NCBI RefSeq assembly: GCF_017353515.1
Contig: NZ_JAFMPY010000030.1
Location: 1 to 59,407 of the forward strand
Origin: Jiella sonneratiae
Lineage (GTDB): Bacteria > Pseudomonadota > Alphaproteobacteria > Rhizobiales > Rhizobiaceae
Length of the DNA: 59,407 nt
Direction of reading: 5' to 3'
Each line of letters starts with the position of its first letter. Position 1 is the stretch's first letter. Positions 18,545 through 34,440 of the stretch are shown here, one piece after another. The notes beneath the pieces were generated by a model. That model saw nothing but the letters and a program-made list of their open reading frames with translations, was not told the origin of the DNA and ran no database searches. The position numbers were made by a program, and so were the translations under genes.

Positions 18545-19903
18545 ATGCCGAAAAGCATCAATCCGGCGACCGGCGACGTCATCGAAGACTTCGCCGAGCA
18601 CGGCGACGAGGCGATCGAACGGGCCCTCGAAAATGCCGCCATCGCCTACCGGGACTGGCGCAGAACGTCCTTCGGACGACGGTCGGACCTCCTCGTCCGC
18701 ACCGCGGACGTCCTCGAACGGCGCAAGGAGGAACTCGGGCGGATCGCGACGCTCGAAATGGGCAAGCGCCTCAAGGAGGCGGTTGCCGAGGTCGAGAAAT
18801 GCGCGACGGCCTGCCGCTTCTACGCCGAACACGGCGAAGCGATGATCGCCGACGAGGAACGCCCCGGACCCGCGGCGAGGAACTACGTCGCCTATCTGCC
18901 GATCGGCCCCGTCCTCGCCGTCATGCCGTGGAACTTCCCCTACTGGCAGTGTTTCCGGTTCATCGCACCGGCGCTGATGGCCGGCAATGTCGGGCTGCTC
19001 AAGCACGCCTCGAACGTCAGCCAGTGTGCGCTGGAGATCGAGAAGGTGCTGATCGAGGCCGATGCGCCGCAGGGCGTGTTCCAGACGCTCCTGATCTCGT
19101 CGAAGAAGGTCGAGCCGATCCTGCGCGACCGCAGGATCCGCGCCGCGACGCTGACCGGCAGCGAGGGCGCCGGATCGGCCGTCGCGGCGACCGCGGGGTC
19201 TGAGATCAAGACGACGGTGCTGGAACTCGGCGGCTCTGATCCGTTCATCGTGATGCCCTCCGCCGACCTCGCCAAGGCGGTGGAAGTGGGCGTCACCGCC
19301 CGCATGCAGAACAACGGCCAGAGCTGCATCGCCGCCAAGCGCTTCATCGTGCACGAGGCCGTCTACGACGAATACACCGCGCGCTATCGCGAAAAGCTCG
19401 ACGCTATGCAGGTCGGCGACCCGATGGACCCGGCCACCGATCTCGGCCCGGTGGCGATGAAGTCCGGCGTCGACGATCTGACCGACCAGATCGACCGTTC
19501 GGTCGCGGCAGGCGCGCGGCTGACGACCGGCGGCGCGATGGACGGCAAGGGCTTCTACTTCCGGCCCTCGATGCTCGAAGACGTCGGCGAGGCGGCGCCT
19601 GCCTATCGCGAGGAGCTGTTCGGCCCCTGCGCGATCTTCTTCAAGGCGGCCGACATCGACGCGGCGATCGACCTTGCCAACGATTCCGACTTCGGTCTCG
19701 GCGGATCGGTCTGGACGAACGAAAAGAGCGAGATCGAGCGCTTCGTCCGCGAGCTCGACACCGGGGGTACCCATGTGAACCGCATGACGGCGTCCGATCC
19801 GCGGCTTCCCTTCGGCGGCGTCAAGCGCTCCGGCTACGGCCGGGAGCTGTCGCGGGAGGGCATCCACGCCTTCATGAACGCCAAGACGGTGACGGTCGAC
19901 TGA
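18545..19903 (+). CDS. NAD(P)-dependent aldehyde dehydrogenase (succinate-semialdehyde type)
   Basis: A 452-residue ALDH-superfamily enzyme. The cofactor-binding region has [10 protein letters not shown] and [10 protein letters not shown], the general-base Glu is in [10 protein letters not shown], and the catalytic Cys is in [12 protein letters not shown]. The C-terminal [14 protein letters not shown] is typical. The short N-terminus (no long lead before [12 protein letters not shown]) and the MPWNFPYWQ motif resemble the GabD-like/Sad short succinate-semialdehyde dehydrogenases. The substrate is inferred from this resemblance only. It stands alone between the small-protein genes and pgi. Confidence 0.88.
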   Translation: MPKSINPATGDVIEDFAEHGDEAIERALENAAIAYRDWRRTSFGRRSDLLVRTADVLERRKEELGRIATLEMGKRLKEAVAEVEKCATACRFYAEHGEAMIADEERPGPAARNYVAYLPIGPVLAVMPWNFPYWQCFRFIAPALMAGNVGLLKHASNVSQCALEIEKVLIEADAPQGVFQTLLISSKKVEPILRDRRIRAATLTGSEGAGSAVAATAGSEIKTTVLELGGSDPFIVMPSADLAKAVEVGVTARMQNNGQSCIAAKRFIVHEAVYDEYTARYREKLDAMQVGDPMDPATDLGPVAMKSGVDDLTDQIDRSVAAGARLTTGGAMDGKGFYFRPSMLEDVGEAAPAYREELFGPCAIFFKAADIDAAIDLANDSDFGLGGSVWTNEKSEIERFVRELDTGGTHVNRMTASDPRLPFGGVKRSGYGRELSREGIHAFMNAKTVTVD

Positions 19904-20126
19904 CCGTGGGGCGACTTGACGCCGCGTCCCGTTCGGCGGAACAGCCGGGGCGGCGAGGCGCCGGACGGCCTGGCAGTCCCGGCGACGCGCCGCGGCATTC
20001 GACTGTTTTGGCGGCAGGGTTGCCCGCTGCCTAACCCTAAGGCATAAACCGAAGATCGGTTCTTTCCCGCACCCGGCGAAACCAGCCCCCGGAGCGGGAC
20101 GACCGACGAGCGAATGGACACGGCGA

Positions 20127-21784
<1,658 letters not shown>

Positions 21785-21785
<1 letters not shown>

Positions 21786-24268
21786 TGTCAGCCACGCCGA
21801 AGATCGAGCCGATGGGCGCGAAGGTTCCGGAGCCGCGCCAGAACGATCCGGACACGCTCGCCCGCCAGATCGTCGAGAAGATGACCTACTCGATCTGCAA
21901 GCACCCGGAGCAGGCGCGCAAATACGACTGGCTGCGGGCGGTGACCCTCGTTGTGCGCGACCGCATCATCGACCGGTGGTTCGCCTCGACCGACCGGATC
22001 CGCCAGTCCAAGGACAAGCGGGTCTACTATCTGTCGATGGAGTTCCTGATCGGGCGCCTGCTCCGCGACGCGATCAACAACCTGCAGCTCACCGGCGCGA
22101 TCCGTGAGGCGCTGAAGCGCTACAATGTCGAGCTCGACATGGTCGAACTGCTCGAGCCGGACGCGGCGCTCGGCAATGGCGGCCTCGGCCGTCTGGCCGC
22201 CTGCTTCATGGAATCCATGGCCTCCACCGGCGTTCCCGGCGTCGGCTACGGCATCCGCTACGTCCACGGCTTCTTCCGGCAGGAGATCGCCGAGGGCGCC
22301 CAGGTCGAACTGCCCGAGACCTGGCTCGTCCACGGCAATCCGTGGGAATTCGAGCGGCGCGATTCGACCTACGAAATCGGCTTCGGCGGCAAGGTGCTGA
22401 CCCAGCAGGAGCCCGGCAAGCCGCCCCGGCACGTCTGGCGGCCGGCCGAGCGGGTGCTCGCCGTCGCCTACGACACGCCGATCGTCGGCTGGCGCGGCGA
22501 ACAGGTCAACACGCTGCGGCTGTGGAGCGCCCAGGCGGTCGATCCGATCCTCCTCGACGCCTTCAATTCCGGCGATCACATCGGCGCGCTGGTCGAATCC
22601 AACAAGGCCGAAGCGATCACCCGCGTGCTCTATCCGGCCGACTCCCACCAGGCCGGCCAGGAACTGCGGCTGCGGCAGGAATATTTCTTCTCCGCCGCCT
22701 CGCTGCAGGACATCATCCGTCGGCATCTCGGCGAGAACGACAGCCTCGACAACCTCGCCGACAAGGTCGCGATCCAGCTCAACGACACCCATCCGGCGGT
22801 GTCGGTGGCCGAACTGATGCGGCTTCTGGTCGACGTCCACGGCTACGAATGGGGCAAGGCCTGGGAGATCACCCGGGCGACCTTCGGCTACACCAACCAC
22901 ACGCTGTTGCCCGAAGCGCTCGAGCACTGGCCGATCAACCTCTTCGAGCGGCTGCTGCCGCGGCAGATGCAGATCATCTACCAGATCAACGCCGACGTCA
23001 TCCGCGAGGCCTCGCAGAAGGGCTTCGACGGCAGCCAGATCTCGGCGATCTCGCTGATCGACGAAGGCCACGGCCGGCGCGTCAGGATGGGCCAGCTCGC
23101 CTTCGTCGGCAGCCACGCGGTGAACGGCGTCTCGGCGCTGCATACCGAGCTGATGAAGGAGACGGTGTTCCGCAACCTTCACGACCTCTATCGCGACCGC
23201 ATCCAGAACAAGACCAACGGCGTCACCCCGCGGCGCTGGCTGATGGAGTCCAATCCCGGACTGACCGGCCTCTTGACCGAGGCGATCGGCCCCGGCTTCC
23301 TCGACGACGTGGAGAAGCTGCGCGACGCCGACCCGCTCGCCGGCGACGCCGGCTTCCGCGACCGCTTCGCCGCGGTCAAGCGGGCGAACAAGGCACGGCT
23401 CGCCGACGTCATCTCCGACCGGCTGGCGATCACCCTCGACCCGGACGCGATCTTCGACATCCAGGTCAAGCGCATCCACGAATACAAGCGCCAGTTCCTC
23501 AACATCATCGAGGCGATCGCCCTCTACAACCAGATCCGCGCCCATCCGGAGAAGGACTGGACGCCGCGGGTGAAGATCTTCGCCGGCAAGGCCGCCCCGA
23601 GCTACGTCCAGGCGAAGGAGATCATCCACCTTGCCAACGACGTCGCCCGGGTCATCAATTCCGACCCGTCGGTGCGGGATCTCCTGAAGGTGGTCTTCAT
23701 CCCGAACTACAATGTCAGCCTCGCCGAGATCATCATGCCGGCAGCGGATCTCTCCGAGCAGATCTCGACGGCGGGCCTCGAAGCCTCCGGCACCGGCAAC
23801 ATGAAGTTCGCGCTCAACGGGGCGCTCACCATCGGCACGCTCGACGGGGCGAATGTCGAGATGCTCGAGCATGTCGGCGAGGACAACATCTTCATCTTCG
23901 GCCTGAAGGCCGACGAGGTGGCGCAGCGCCGGCGCGAGACCCACAGCGGCCGCTCGATCATCGAGCGCACGCCGCTGCTGAGGGAGGCGGTGAACGCCAT
24001 CTCCACCGGCGTCTTCTGTCCGGAGAGCCCGGCCCGCTACCACACCCTCGTCTCCAGCCTCTACAACAACGACTGGTGGATGATCTGCGCCGACTTCGAG
24101 GCCTATTGGGAGACCCAGCGCCATCTCGACGAACTGTTCCTCCGGCAGGACGAATGGCAGGCGAAGGCGATCCGCAACACCGCCCGCATGGGCTGGTTCT
24201 CCTCGGACCGCTCGATCCGGGAATATGCCACCGACATCTGGCACGCCGGGCCCGGCAAACGGGCCTGA
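21785..24268 (+). CDS. glgP: Glycogen/alpha-glucan phosphorylase
   Basis: An 827-residue GT35 phosphorylase releases glucose-1-P from glycogen ends. Landmarks are RVYYLSMEFLIGR, ALGNGGLGRLAACF, the KNGVTPRRW-like stretch KTNGVTPRRWL, VKRIHEYKRQFLN, and the PLP-binding Lys K674 in EASGTGNMKFALNG. The ATG at 21785 overlaps the pgi stop by one base. A strong hairpin (24308-24329) follows, so glgC downstream may have its own promoter. In related rhizobial glg loci a glgB gene often sits immediately after glgP; here it is absent. Confidence 0.97.
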
Positions 24269-24591
24269 ACCGCCCTTTCCGGCGGCTGGCACGAGAACCA
24301 GACGAACGGCGCCGGCAGCGGCCGGCGCCCGCTTTCCCGCGCCCGGCCTACTCCGCGATGCCGATTCTCCACGCGTCCGATCGCGCCTCGCCGCAACGCC
24401 CCTCGCCGTCCGGCCTCGGGCTGGATCCGCATCCGTCGACGCCGCCGGCGCGCGATCCATCTTGACTCCTGCCGCCCTATCTTCACTCTCTGCGCTGACG
24501 AGGCGACGATCCGGCGCGGGCAGCATCTTGGGCCGGGCCGGAAAACGAGGCGATGAAGACGCCCGCATGCGCCGCCGCCATGGGAGGGACT
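24269..24591. other. 323-base gap between glgP and glgC
   Basis: No gene is seen. The gap contains one strong hairpin (listed separately) and otherwise GC-rich DNA without recognisable coding content. It includes TTGACT at about 24462-24467, which could be part of a glgC promoter, but no well-spaced partner element is obvious. This is the place where glgB would be expected from related loci. Confidence 0.5.
24308..24329 (+). terminator. Strong GC hairpin after glgP
   Basis: GGCGCCGGC (24308-24316) pairs perfectly with GCCGGCGCC (24321-24329) around AGCG, 40 bases after the glgP stop. A short CTTTC follows. It probably reduces read-through from pgi-glgP into glgC. Confidence 0.5.
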
Positions 24592-25863
24592 ATGCCTGAT
24601 TCAAGACCGTTTGCACCACTGGCGCGCGATGCCATGGCCTATGTCCTTGCCGGCGGCCGGGGCAGCCGGCTGCTGGAGCTGACCGACAACCGCGCCAAAC
24701 CGGCGGTGTATTTCGGCGGCAAGACCCGGATCATCGACTTCGCGCTGTCGAACGCCATCAATTCCGGCATCCGCCGCATCGGCGTCGCGACGCAGTACAA
24801 GGCCCACAGCCTGATCCGCCATCTGCAGAACGGCTGGAATTTCCTGCGGCCGGGCCGCAACGAGAGTTTCGACATCCTTCCTGCCAGCCAGCGCGTCTCC
24901 GAGGACCAGTGGTATGCGGGCACCGCCGACGCGGTCTACCAGAACATCGACATCATCGAGGACTACGCGCCCCGGCACATCGTCATTCTCGCCGGCGACC
25001 ACATCTACAAGATGGACTACGAGATCATGCTGCAGCAGCATGTCGACTCGGGGGCCGACGTGACGGTGGGGTGTCTCGAAGTGCCGCGCATGGAAGCGAC
25101 GGGCTTCGGCGTCATGCATGTCGACGAGGCCTTCACCATCACCGATTTCGTCGAAAAACCGAAGGATCCGCCGTCGATCCCCGGCCGTCCCGACGTCGCC
25201 CTCGCCTCGATGGGCATCTACGTCTTCGAGACCAACTTCCTGATGGACCAGCTGCGGCGCGACGCCTCCGACCCGAACTCGCAGCGCGATTTCGGCAAGG
25301 ACATCATCCCGCACATCGTGCGCCACGGAAAGGCGGTGGCGCACCGCTTCAACCGCTCCGTCGTCCGTTCGGCGATGGAGCCCGACACCGAGGCCTACTG
25401 GCGCGACGTCGGCACCGTCGACGCCTACTGGCAGGCCAACATCGATCTCACCGACGTGGTGCCGCCCCTCGACATCTACGACCGCAACTGGCCGATCTGG
25501 ACCTATGCCGAGATCAACCCGCCGGCGAAGTTCGTCCATGACGAGGACGGGCGTCGCGGTACGGCGATCTCCTCGCTCGTCTCCGGCGACTGCATCATCT
25601 CCGGCGGCGCGGTGAACCGCTCGCTGCTGTTCACCGGCGTGCGCGTCCATTCCTATTCCAATCTCGACCATGCCGTCGTGCTGCCGCAGAGTCACATCGG
25701 CCGCAGCGCCCGCATCCGCAACGCCGTCATCGACCGCGGCGTCGTCATCCCCGACGGGCTGGTGATCGGCGAGGATCCGGAACTCGACGCCCGGCGGTTC
25801 CGCCGCACCAATTCCGGCATCTGCCTCGTGACCAAGTCGATGATCGAGCGCTTGAGCTACTGA
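24592..25863 (+). CDS. glgC: Glucose-1-phosphate adenylyltransferase (ADP-glucose pyrophosphorylase)
   Basis: A 423-residue GlgC makes ADP-glucose from glucose-1-P and ATP, the committed step of glycogen synthesis. It has the N-terminal nucleotidyltransferase motif [40 protein letters not shown], and the substrate-binding [11 protein letters not shown]-terminal left-handed beta-helix with repeated hexapeptides follows ([15 protein letters not shown]). The ATG at 24592 has GGGAGGG at ideal spacing; in-frame ATGs 13 and 4 codons upstream would add a non-conserved leader. glgA follows after seven bases. Confidence 0.97.
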   Translation: MPDSRPFAPLARDAMAYVLAGGRGSRLLELTDNRAKPAVYFGGKTRIIDFALSNAINSGIRRIGVATQYKAHSLIRHLQNGWNFLRPGRNESFDILPASQRVSEDQWYAGTADAVYQNIDIIEDYAPRHIVILAGDHIYKMDYEIMLQQHVDSGADVTVGCLEVPRMEATGFGVMHVDEAFTITDFVEKPKDPPSIPGRPDVALASMGIYVFETNFLMDQLRRDASDPNSQRDFGKDIIPHIVRHGKAVAHRFNRSVVRSAMEPDTEAYWRDVGTVDAYWQANIDLTDVVPPLDIYDRNWPIWTYAEINPPAKFVHDEDGRRGTAISSLVSGDCIISGGAVNRSLLFTGVRVHSYSNLDHAVVLPQSHIGRSARIRNAVIDRGVVIPDGLVIGEDPELDARRFRRTNSGICLVTKSMIERLSY

Positions 25864-25870
25864 CCGGGCA

Positions 25871-27316
25871 ATGCGCGTTCTCTCGATTGCTTCGGAAGTC
25901 TTCCCGCTGATCAAGACCGGCGGGCTCGCCGACGTCGCCGGCGCCCTGCCCTCGGCGCTCGCCGAGCATGGCTGCGACGTGGTGACCATGCTGCCGGGCT
26001 ATCCGGTCGTCCTGCGGGCGATCGAGAAGGCCGGGGCGAAGCCGGAGGTGCTGCCGCTCGACCCCGTCCTCGGCAACGACGCACGCATCTTCGCCGTCGC
26101 GCTCGACGGGCTGAAGCTCTTCGTCCTCGACTGTCCGGCGCTCTACGACCGGCTCGGCGGCCCCTATACCGACGCCGGCGGCCACGACTTTCCCGACAAC
26201 TGGATGCGCTTCGCCGCGCTCTCCAAGGCCGGGGCGCGCGTCGCGCAAGGGGCGATCGACGGCTTCCGGCCCGACATCGTCCACGCCCACGACTGGCAGG
26301 CGGCGCTGACGCCCGTCTACCTCGCCGCCTCGAACCGGCCGCGGCCGCGCACCGTGCTGACCATCCACAACCTCGCCTTCCAGGGAAACTATCCCTCGCA
26401 GGTCTTCCCCGACCTCGATCTGCCGGCCGCCACCTGGTCGATCGAGGGAGTCGAATATTACGGCAATGTCGGCTTCCTGAAGGGCGGGCTGCACGCCTGC
26501 GATCTCGTCACCACGGTCAGCCCGACCTATGCCAAGGAAATCGTCACCGACGGCGGCGGCATGGGCCTCGACGGATTGCTGCGCGGCCGCGGCACGCGGC
26601 TCGTCGGCATCGTCAACGGCATCGACACCGGCGTCTGGAACCCCGAGGCCGATCCGGCGATCGCCGCCCACTATTCGGCCGGCAACCTGCGGGCGCGGGC
26701 ACACAACAAGCGGGCGATCGAGGGCGAGTTCGGCCTGAGACGCGAGGACGGGCCGATCTTCGCCGTCGTCAGCCGGCTGACCTGGCAGAAGGGCCTCGAC
26801 CTCGTCGCCGGCGCCTGCAACGCGCTGCTCGAACGCGGCATCCGGCTCGTCGTCGTCGGCTCGGGCGAGGCGATGATCGAGGGCGCGTTCCAGGCCGCCC
26901 ATTCCCGGCAGCCGGACCGCGTCGGCGTCAGAATCGGCTACGACGAGACGCTGTCGCACCGGGTGCAGGCCGGGGCCGACGCCATCCTCATCCCCTCGCG
27001 CTTCGAACCCTGCGGCCTGACGCAGCTCTACGGCCTGCGCTACGGCTGCATCCCGATCGTCGCGCAGGTCGGCGGCCTCGCCGACACGGTCGTCGACGCC
27101 AACTATGCGGCGGTCAGCGCCGGGGCCGCGACCGGCGTCATCTTCTCGCCGCCCGACGAGGCGACGCTCGTCGCCGCCGTCGACCGCGCGCTGGGGCTGT
27201 ACGAACAGCCCGCCGTCTGGCGAAAGATGCAGGTCGCGGCTATGAAGTCGGACGTTTCCTGGATCAAGAGCGCGCGGCTCTATGCGGCCCTCTACCGCGA
27301 TCTGCTGAAAGAGTGA
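25871..27316 (+). CDS. glgA: Glycogen synthase (ADP-glucose, GT5)
   Basis: A 481-residue GT5 glycogen synthase extends alpha-1,4-glucan with ADP-glucose. The N-terminal KTGGLADVAGALP contains K15, which contacts ADP-glucose. HAHDWQAAL, the hinge and C-terminal domain motifs SRLTWQKGLDL, and the catalytic region PSRFEPCGLTQLYGLRYG are all present. It lies seven bases after glgC and three before pgm, forming a tight glgC-glgA-pgm operon. Confidence 0.97.
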   Translation: MRVLSIASEVFPLIKTGGLADVAGALPSALAEHGCDVVTMLPGYPVVLRAIEKAGAKPEVLPLDPVLGNDARIFAVALDGLKLFVLDCPALYDRLGGPYTDAGGHDFPDNWMRFAALSKAGARVAQGAIDGFRPDIVHAHDWQAALTPVYLAASNRPRPRTVLTIHNLAFQGNYPSQVFPDLDLPAATWSIEGVEYYGNVGFLKGGLHACDLVTTVSPTYAKEIVTDGGGMGLDGLLRGRGTRLVGIVNGIDTGVWNPEADPAIAAHYSAGNLRARAHNKRAIEGEFGLRREDGPIFAVVSRLTWQKGLDLVAGACNALLERGIRLVVVGSGEAMIEGAFQAAHSRQPDRVGVRIGYDETLSHRVQAGADAILIPSRFEPCGLTQLYGLRYGCIPIVAQVGGLADTVVDANYAAVSAGAATGVIFSPPDEATLVAAVDRALGLYEQPAVWRKMQVAAMKSDVSWIKSARLYAALYRDLLKE

Positions 27317-28948
<1,632 letters not shown>

Positions 28949-29064
28949 GGAGGCCGCGGCTGTCGGGCGACGGTCGCGCTTTTCCATGCGGGAACGTGGC
29001 TCGCGGGAGAGGATGCAGCTCGACCGCGACCCCCGCCATTAACGAACCGCTTGCCGGCGCCGGC

Positions 29065-29709
29065 TCAGACCCGATGCGTCAGCGGCCAGGCTTCCACCAG
29101 ACGCTCGAGCGGACCGTTGAACGTGTCCCGATCGCAGCGGCCGACACCCTCGACGCTGTAGGGCGATTGTCCCGCATTGCCGTCGGTGTATTGCCAGAGC
29201 GTCCAGATCCGCCACGGATCCGGCAGTCCGATCGGCGACGGGCTGTAGCGCGCGAACCAGAGCGGGCACCGGGTTAGGACCGGATCGCCGGATCTTCCGC
29301 GCGTCGTCTCGCGCAGCAGCGAACCGCCGTAAATCACGGGATAGCGACCGAGTTCGGCGACGCAGAGGCCGACGAACTCCAATAGCCCTTCATAGCTCAT
29401 GTTCACGCCGCTGAACGACGGCTCGAAATCCAGACAGATGAGTTCGTCGTCCGTCGGCTTGGCAAAGTTGACGTAGTTTTCGAATTGTATGGTCGCGTTG
29501 CTTCCACTGGAAAAATGATAGGAACCCCATCGCAACCCTGCCGCTTTCGCCTTGTCGCGACGCTCCGAATAGGTTCGGTTCTTGTAGTTCGATCCCTCCG
29601 TCGCCTTATGGACGACGGCGACGATGCCGTCTTCCTTGATACGCTGGAAGTTTACACTGTTCTGGTGATGGGAAAGATCGATCACTGCATTCGCACCCGG
29701 AACACTCAT
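29065..29709 (-). CDS. GH25-family lysozyme (N-acetylmuramidase)
   Basis: A 214-residue glycoside hydrolase family 25 protein, the fold of phage endolysins and Chalaropsis-type lysozymes, which cleaves the beta-1,4 bond between MurNAc and GlcNAc. Active-site acids are visible as D11 in AVIDLSHHQ and the D94/E96 pair in CLDFEPS, with KATEGSNY and WTLWQYTDG also typical. There is no signal peptide and no cell-wall-binding domain. The ATG at 29709 was preferred over one 18 codons upstream, which lies in AT-rich leader DNA. The gene is opposite to its neighbours, less GC-rich than they are and next to a very AT-rich spacer. It splits glgX from the other glg genes, which suggests acquisition by transfer. 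Confidence 0.85.
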   Translation of the reverse strand: MSVPGANAVIDLSHHQNSVNFQRIKEDGIVAVVHKATEGSNYKNRTYSERRDKAKAAGLRWGSYHFSSGSNATIQFENYVNFAKPTDDELICLDFEPSFSGVNMSYEGLLEFVGLCVAELGRYPVIYGGSLLRETTRGRSGDPVLTRCPLWFARYSPSPIGLPDPWRIWTLWQYTDGNAGQSPYSVEGVGRCDRDTFNGPLERLVEAWPLTHRV

Positions 29710-29965
29710 GTGCCGACTCCGACAGCTTGACCTAGAGGAATTTACCTTAATTCGAAATATCATATATTTTCAATCAGAAGTAACGGGAAATTTTTTGCGA
29801 TTTTCATCGTAAAATGCTTGGCGCTTTCCCGCTCGACACGCTTCGGAGCCGACCGGCACGCCGACCTGGCTCGCTCTTTATCGATCGCGACTGCGGCGAC
29901 GCGGCGCTTGCGCCGCAAAGCTTTTGGATGGCGCTTTGAGCCACCGGGCTGCTATCAGCCCTTCC
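29710..29965. other. AT-rich spacer between the lysozyme and glgX
   Basis: This 256-base spacer contains the lowest-GC stretch in the left part of the window (about 29735-29820, for example AAATATCATATATTTTCAAT and AAATTTTTTGCGATTTTCAT). It should hold divergent promoters for the lysozyme and glgX. Its composition differs sharply from the surrounding DNA and supports foreign origin for this segment. Confidence 0.6.
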
Positions 29966-32017
<2,052 letters not shown>

Positions 32018-32278
32018 CGGTCTCGGCGCGCCGGCGCTCGACTCGGCGTGTGGCGGTGCTTGCCTGCCGGGCGGGCGCATCGTAGCAGGAAGGGAGAGCA
32101 CCCGCCCCGGCCGGACGCTGCAGGAATTTTCCAGCGGACCGGCCGCGCCAACCCGCCCCATCCGGATCGGCTGCCGCCCGACCGGTCATCCCGCGACATC
32201 CATCCGACGGGGCAACCGTTTTCCGCCCGGTCCCCTGCCCGCCCGAGCCCCTGCCCGACCGCCCGGTTCCATCCCATC

Positions 32279-33244
32279 ATGCAGACCGTCCTCGCCATCA
32301 TCGTCCCGATCTTCAGCCTGATCGCCCTCGGCTATGCCGCGGCGCGGGTCGGCCTGCTGTCGGAGACGGTCGGCGACGGCCTCGCCCACTTCGTCTTCGT
32401 CGTCGCCGTTCCGGTGCTTCTGTTCCGCACGCTGGCGACGATGAGCTTCGGCGACGCCAGCCCGGCGCTGCTGTGGCTGTGCTATTTCGCCGCCGTCGCC
32501 GTCACCTGGCCGATCGGCACCTTCCTCGTCCGCAGATTCGCCGCCGCCGACCACCGCACCGGCGTCATCGCGGGGATCTCGTCGAGCTTCGCCAACACCG
32601 TCTTCGTGGCGATCCCGACGCTGCAGCGCGCCTATGGCGACCCGGGTCTCGAACCGCTTCTGATTATCGTCTCGATCCACCTTCCGGTGATGATGATCGT
32701 CTCGACGCTCTTGATCGAGCGTGCCGCCGGTCTCGACGCCGCCGGCGAGGGCGATCTCGCGCGCGAGGCGGTGCCGCTGTCGCGCATGATGAAGCGCATG
32801 CTGTTCAATCTCGCCACCAACCCGATCGTCGTCGGCATCGTCGTCGGCCTCGCGTGGCGGGCGCTGGCCCTGCCCCTCGAAGGGGTGATCGACGAGGTGA
32901 CGAAGCTGCTCGGCGGGACCGCCGGCGGGCTCGCGCTGTTCTCGCTCGGCATGTCGCTGACCCGCTACGGGCTGCGCGGCGACCTCGTCGCCTCCTCGCT
33001 GATCACGGTGCTGTCGCTGGTCGTCATGCCGGCGGTCGTCTGGCTGTTTGCCCGCGAGATCGGCCTGCCGCCGCTCTGGGTCAAGGGAGCCGTGCTGACG
33101 GCGGCGGCCCCCGCCGGCATCAACGCCTATCTCTTCGCCACCTATTTCAAGGCCGGCGAAAAGCTGGCCGCAACGACGATCCTCGTCTCGACCGTCGCCT
33201 CGGTGGTGACCCTCAGCGCCTGGCTGAAGATCCTCGGCGTCTGA
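32279..33244 (+). CDS. AEC-family transporter (auxin efflux carrier superfamily)
   Basis: A 321-residue inner-membrane protein with about ten hydrophobic segments. It has the AEC pattern: the N-terminal IIVPIFSLIALGYAAARVG, a central charged cytoplasmic loop around residues 160-185 (REAVPLSRMMKRMLFN), and TNPIVVGIVVG, then KLLGGTAGGLALFSLGMSL. Bacterial members include malonate and related dicarboxylate permeases; the substrate here is not indicated. The ATG at 32279 was chosen because the upstream frame is not hydrophobic or conserved. It is convergent with gluQ. Confidence 0.87.
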   Translation: MQTVLAIIVPIFSLIALGYAAARVGLLSETVGDGLAHFVFVVAVPVLLFRTLATMSFGDASPALLWLCYFAAVAVTWPIGTFLVRRFAAADHRTGVIAGISSSFANTVFVAIPTLQRAYGDPGLEPLLIIVSIHLPVMMIVSTLLIERAAGLDAAGEGDLAREAVPLSRMMKRMLFNLATNPIVVGIVVGLAWRALALPLEGVIDEVTKLLGGTAGGLALFSLGMSLTRYGLRGDLVASSLITVLSLVVMPAVVWLFAREIGLPPLWVKGAVLTAAAPAGINAYLFATYFKAGEKLAATTILVSTVASVVTLSAWLKILGV

Positions 33245-33328
33245 CGACGGCCCGCAGCAGGCGGCGACCATGCCCTTCGCGATCCGGCGCATGAGGCAGG
33301 ATCCGGCGGGCCTTTGCGCCGCGATGCC

Positions 33329-34255
33329 CTATGCCGGCCCGTTCTGGTCCGGCCCGTTCTGGTCCGGCCGGCCCGGCAGGCCGACCATGCGGCGGATGTC
33401 CTCGGCCTTCAGCCCCGCCTCGCGCAGCGCCCGGATCGCCGTGTCGCCGGCGCTCTTCGACAGCTTGCGCCCGTCGGGTCCGAGGATCAGCGGATGATGC
33501 AGATAGCGCGGCGCCGCAAGGCCGAGCAGCGCCTGCAGGAGCCGGTGGATGCTGGTGGCGTAGAAGAGGTCTCGCCCCCGGACGACGTCGGTGACGCCCT
33601 GGATGGCGTCGTCGACGACCACGGAGAGGTGGTAGCTCGTCGGAACGTCCATGCGTCCGAGGACGACGTCGCCCCATTCGAGCGGCCGCGCGACGATCGT
33701 CCCGCTCTCCCCGACGGGCGAGGCGCCCTTTTCGTCCCAGGTGAGCGCCGGCACCATCTCGATCGCCCGCTCGACGTCGAGCCGCCAGGCGAAGCGTTCG
33801 CCGGCGCTCATCCGCCTTTCCCGCTCCGCCGTCGTCGCATGTCGGTCGAGGCCGGGATAGAGCGGCGCCCCGTCGGGATCGCGCGGCCAGGACCGGCCCT
33901 CCGCTTCCTCGAAATTCTCGACGAAGGCCTTCACCTCGCCGCGCGTCATGAAGGCGGGATAGACGAGATCCTCGGCGGCGAGGGCCTCGAGCGCCGCGGC
34001 ATAGTCGTGCATGTGGGCCGACTGCCGGCGCGGGGCCTCGTCCCAGGCGATGCCCAGAAAGGCGAGGTCCTCTTCCACCTGCCGTTCGAAGGCGGGCGTG
34101 CAGCGGACGGTGTCGATGTCCTCGTGGCGCAGCAGGAAGCGCCCCCCGGCGCTCCGGGCGAGGCCGTGATTGACGAGCGCCGAATAGGCATGGCCGAGAT
34201 GCAGTTCGCCGTTCGGGCTGGGCGCGAAGCGGAAGACCGGGTCACTTGATAACAT
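33329..34255 (-). CDS. gluQ: Glutamyl-Q tRNA(Asp) synthetase GluQ
   Basis: A 308-residue catalytic-core paralogue of glutamyl-tRNA synthetase, lacking an anticodon-binding domain. It attaches glutamate to queuosine in tRNA-Asp. FAPSPNGELHLGHAYSA carries the HIGH-like motif and GRKLSKSAGD the KMSKS-like motif. The Cys cluster that binds zinc in the E. coli enzyme is not seen around residues 95-115. The ATG at 34255 gives the standard start. The C-terminus ends in a duplicated five-residue unit DQNGP encoded by a 15-base tandem repeat, beyond the conserved region. Confidence 0.92.
   Translation of the reverse strand: MLSSDPVFRFAPSPNGELHLGHAYSALVNHGLARSAGGRFLLRHEDIDTVRCTPAFERQVEEDLAFLGIAWDEAPRRQSAHMHDYAAALEALAAEDLVYPAFMTRGEVKAFVENFEEAEGRSWPRDPDGAPLYPGLDRHATTAERERRMSAGERFAWRLDVERAIEMVPALTWDEKGASPVGESGTIVARPLEWGDVVLGRMDVPTSYHLSVVVDDAIQGVTDVVRGRDLFYATSIHRLLQALLGLAAPRYLHHPLILGPDGRKLSKSAGDTAIRALREAGLKAEDIRRMVGLPGRPDQNGPDQNGPA
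33336..33365. repeat. 15-base tandem repeat at the 3' end of gluQ
   Basis: The unit GGCCCGTTCTGGTCC is present twice in a row (33336-33350 and 33351-33365) and continues partially. It encodes the repeated DQNGP at the GluQ C-terminus. The unit is a multiple of three, so copy-number change would keep the frame. Confidence 0.8.
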
Positions 34256-34440
34256 GGTCGGCGATTCTCTCCGGTGGACGGCGGACAGCCGGCGCTGCCG
34301 CATCTCGTCGGTCCATGATGCCGGGGCTTTTCACGAGGGTTCGGGCGGAAGGGCAGACCATGCGACGGCTCGTCACGATGTCCGGCGGCGTCCGTGCTAT
34401 TGTCGGAATGCGAGAGGAAAATGACGAAGACCCGAATGGC

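Noticed and set aside
24462-24480. A glgC promoter with TTGACT and TATCTT
   Set aside because: The two elements are only ten bases apart, too close for a sigma-70 promoter.
33336-33365. A CRISPR-like or large tandem array
   Set aside because: Only two full units, without spacers, and inside a coding sequence.
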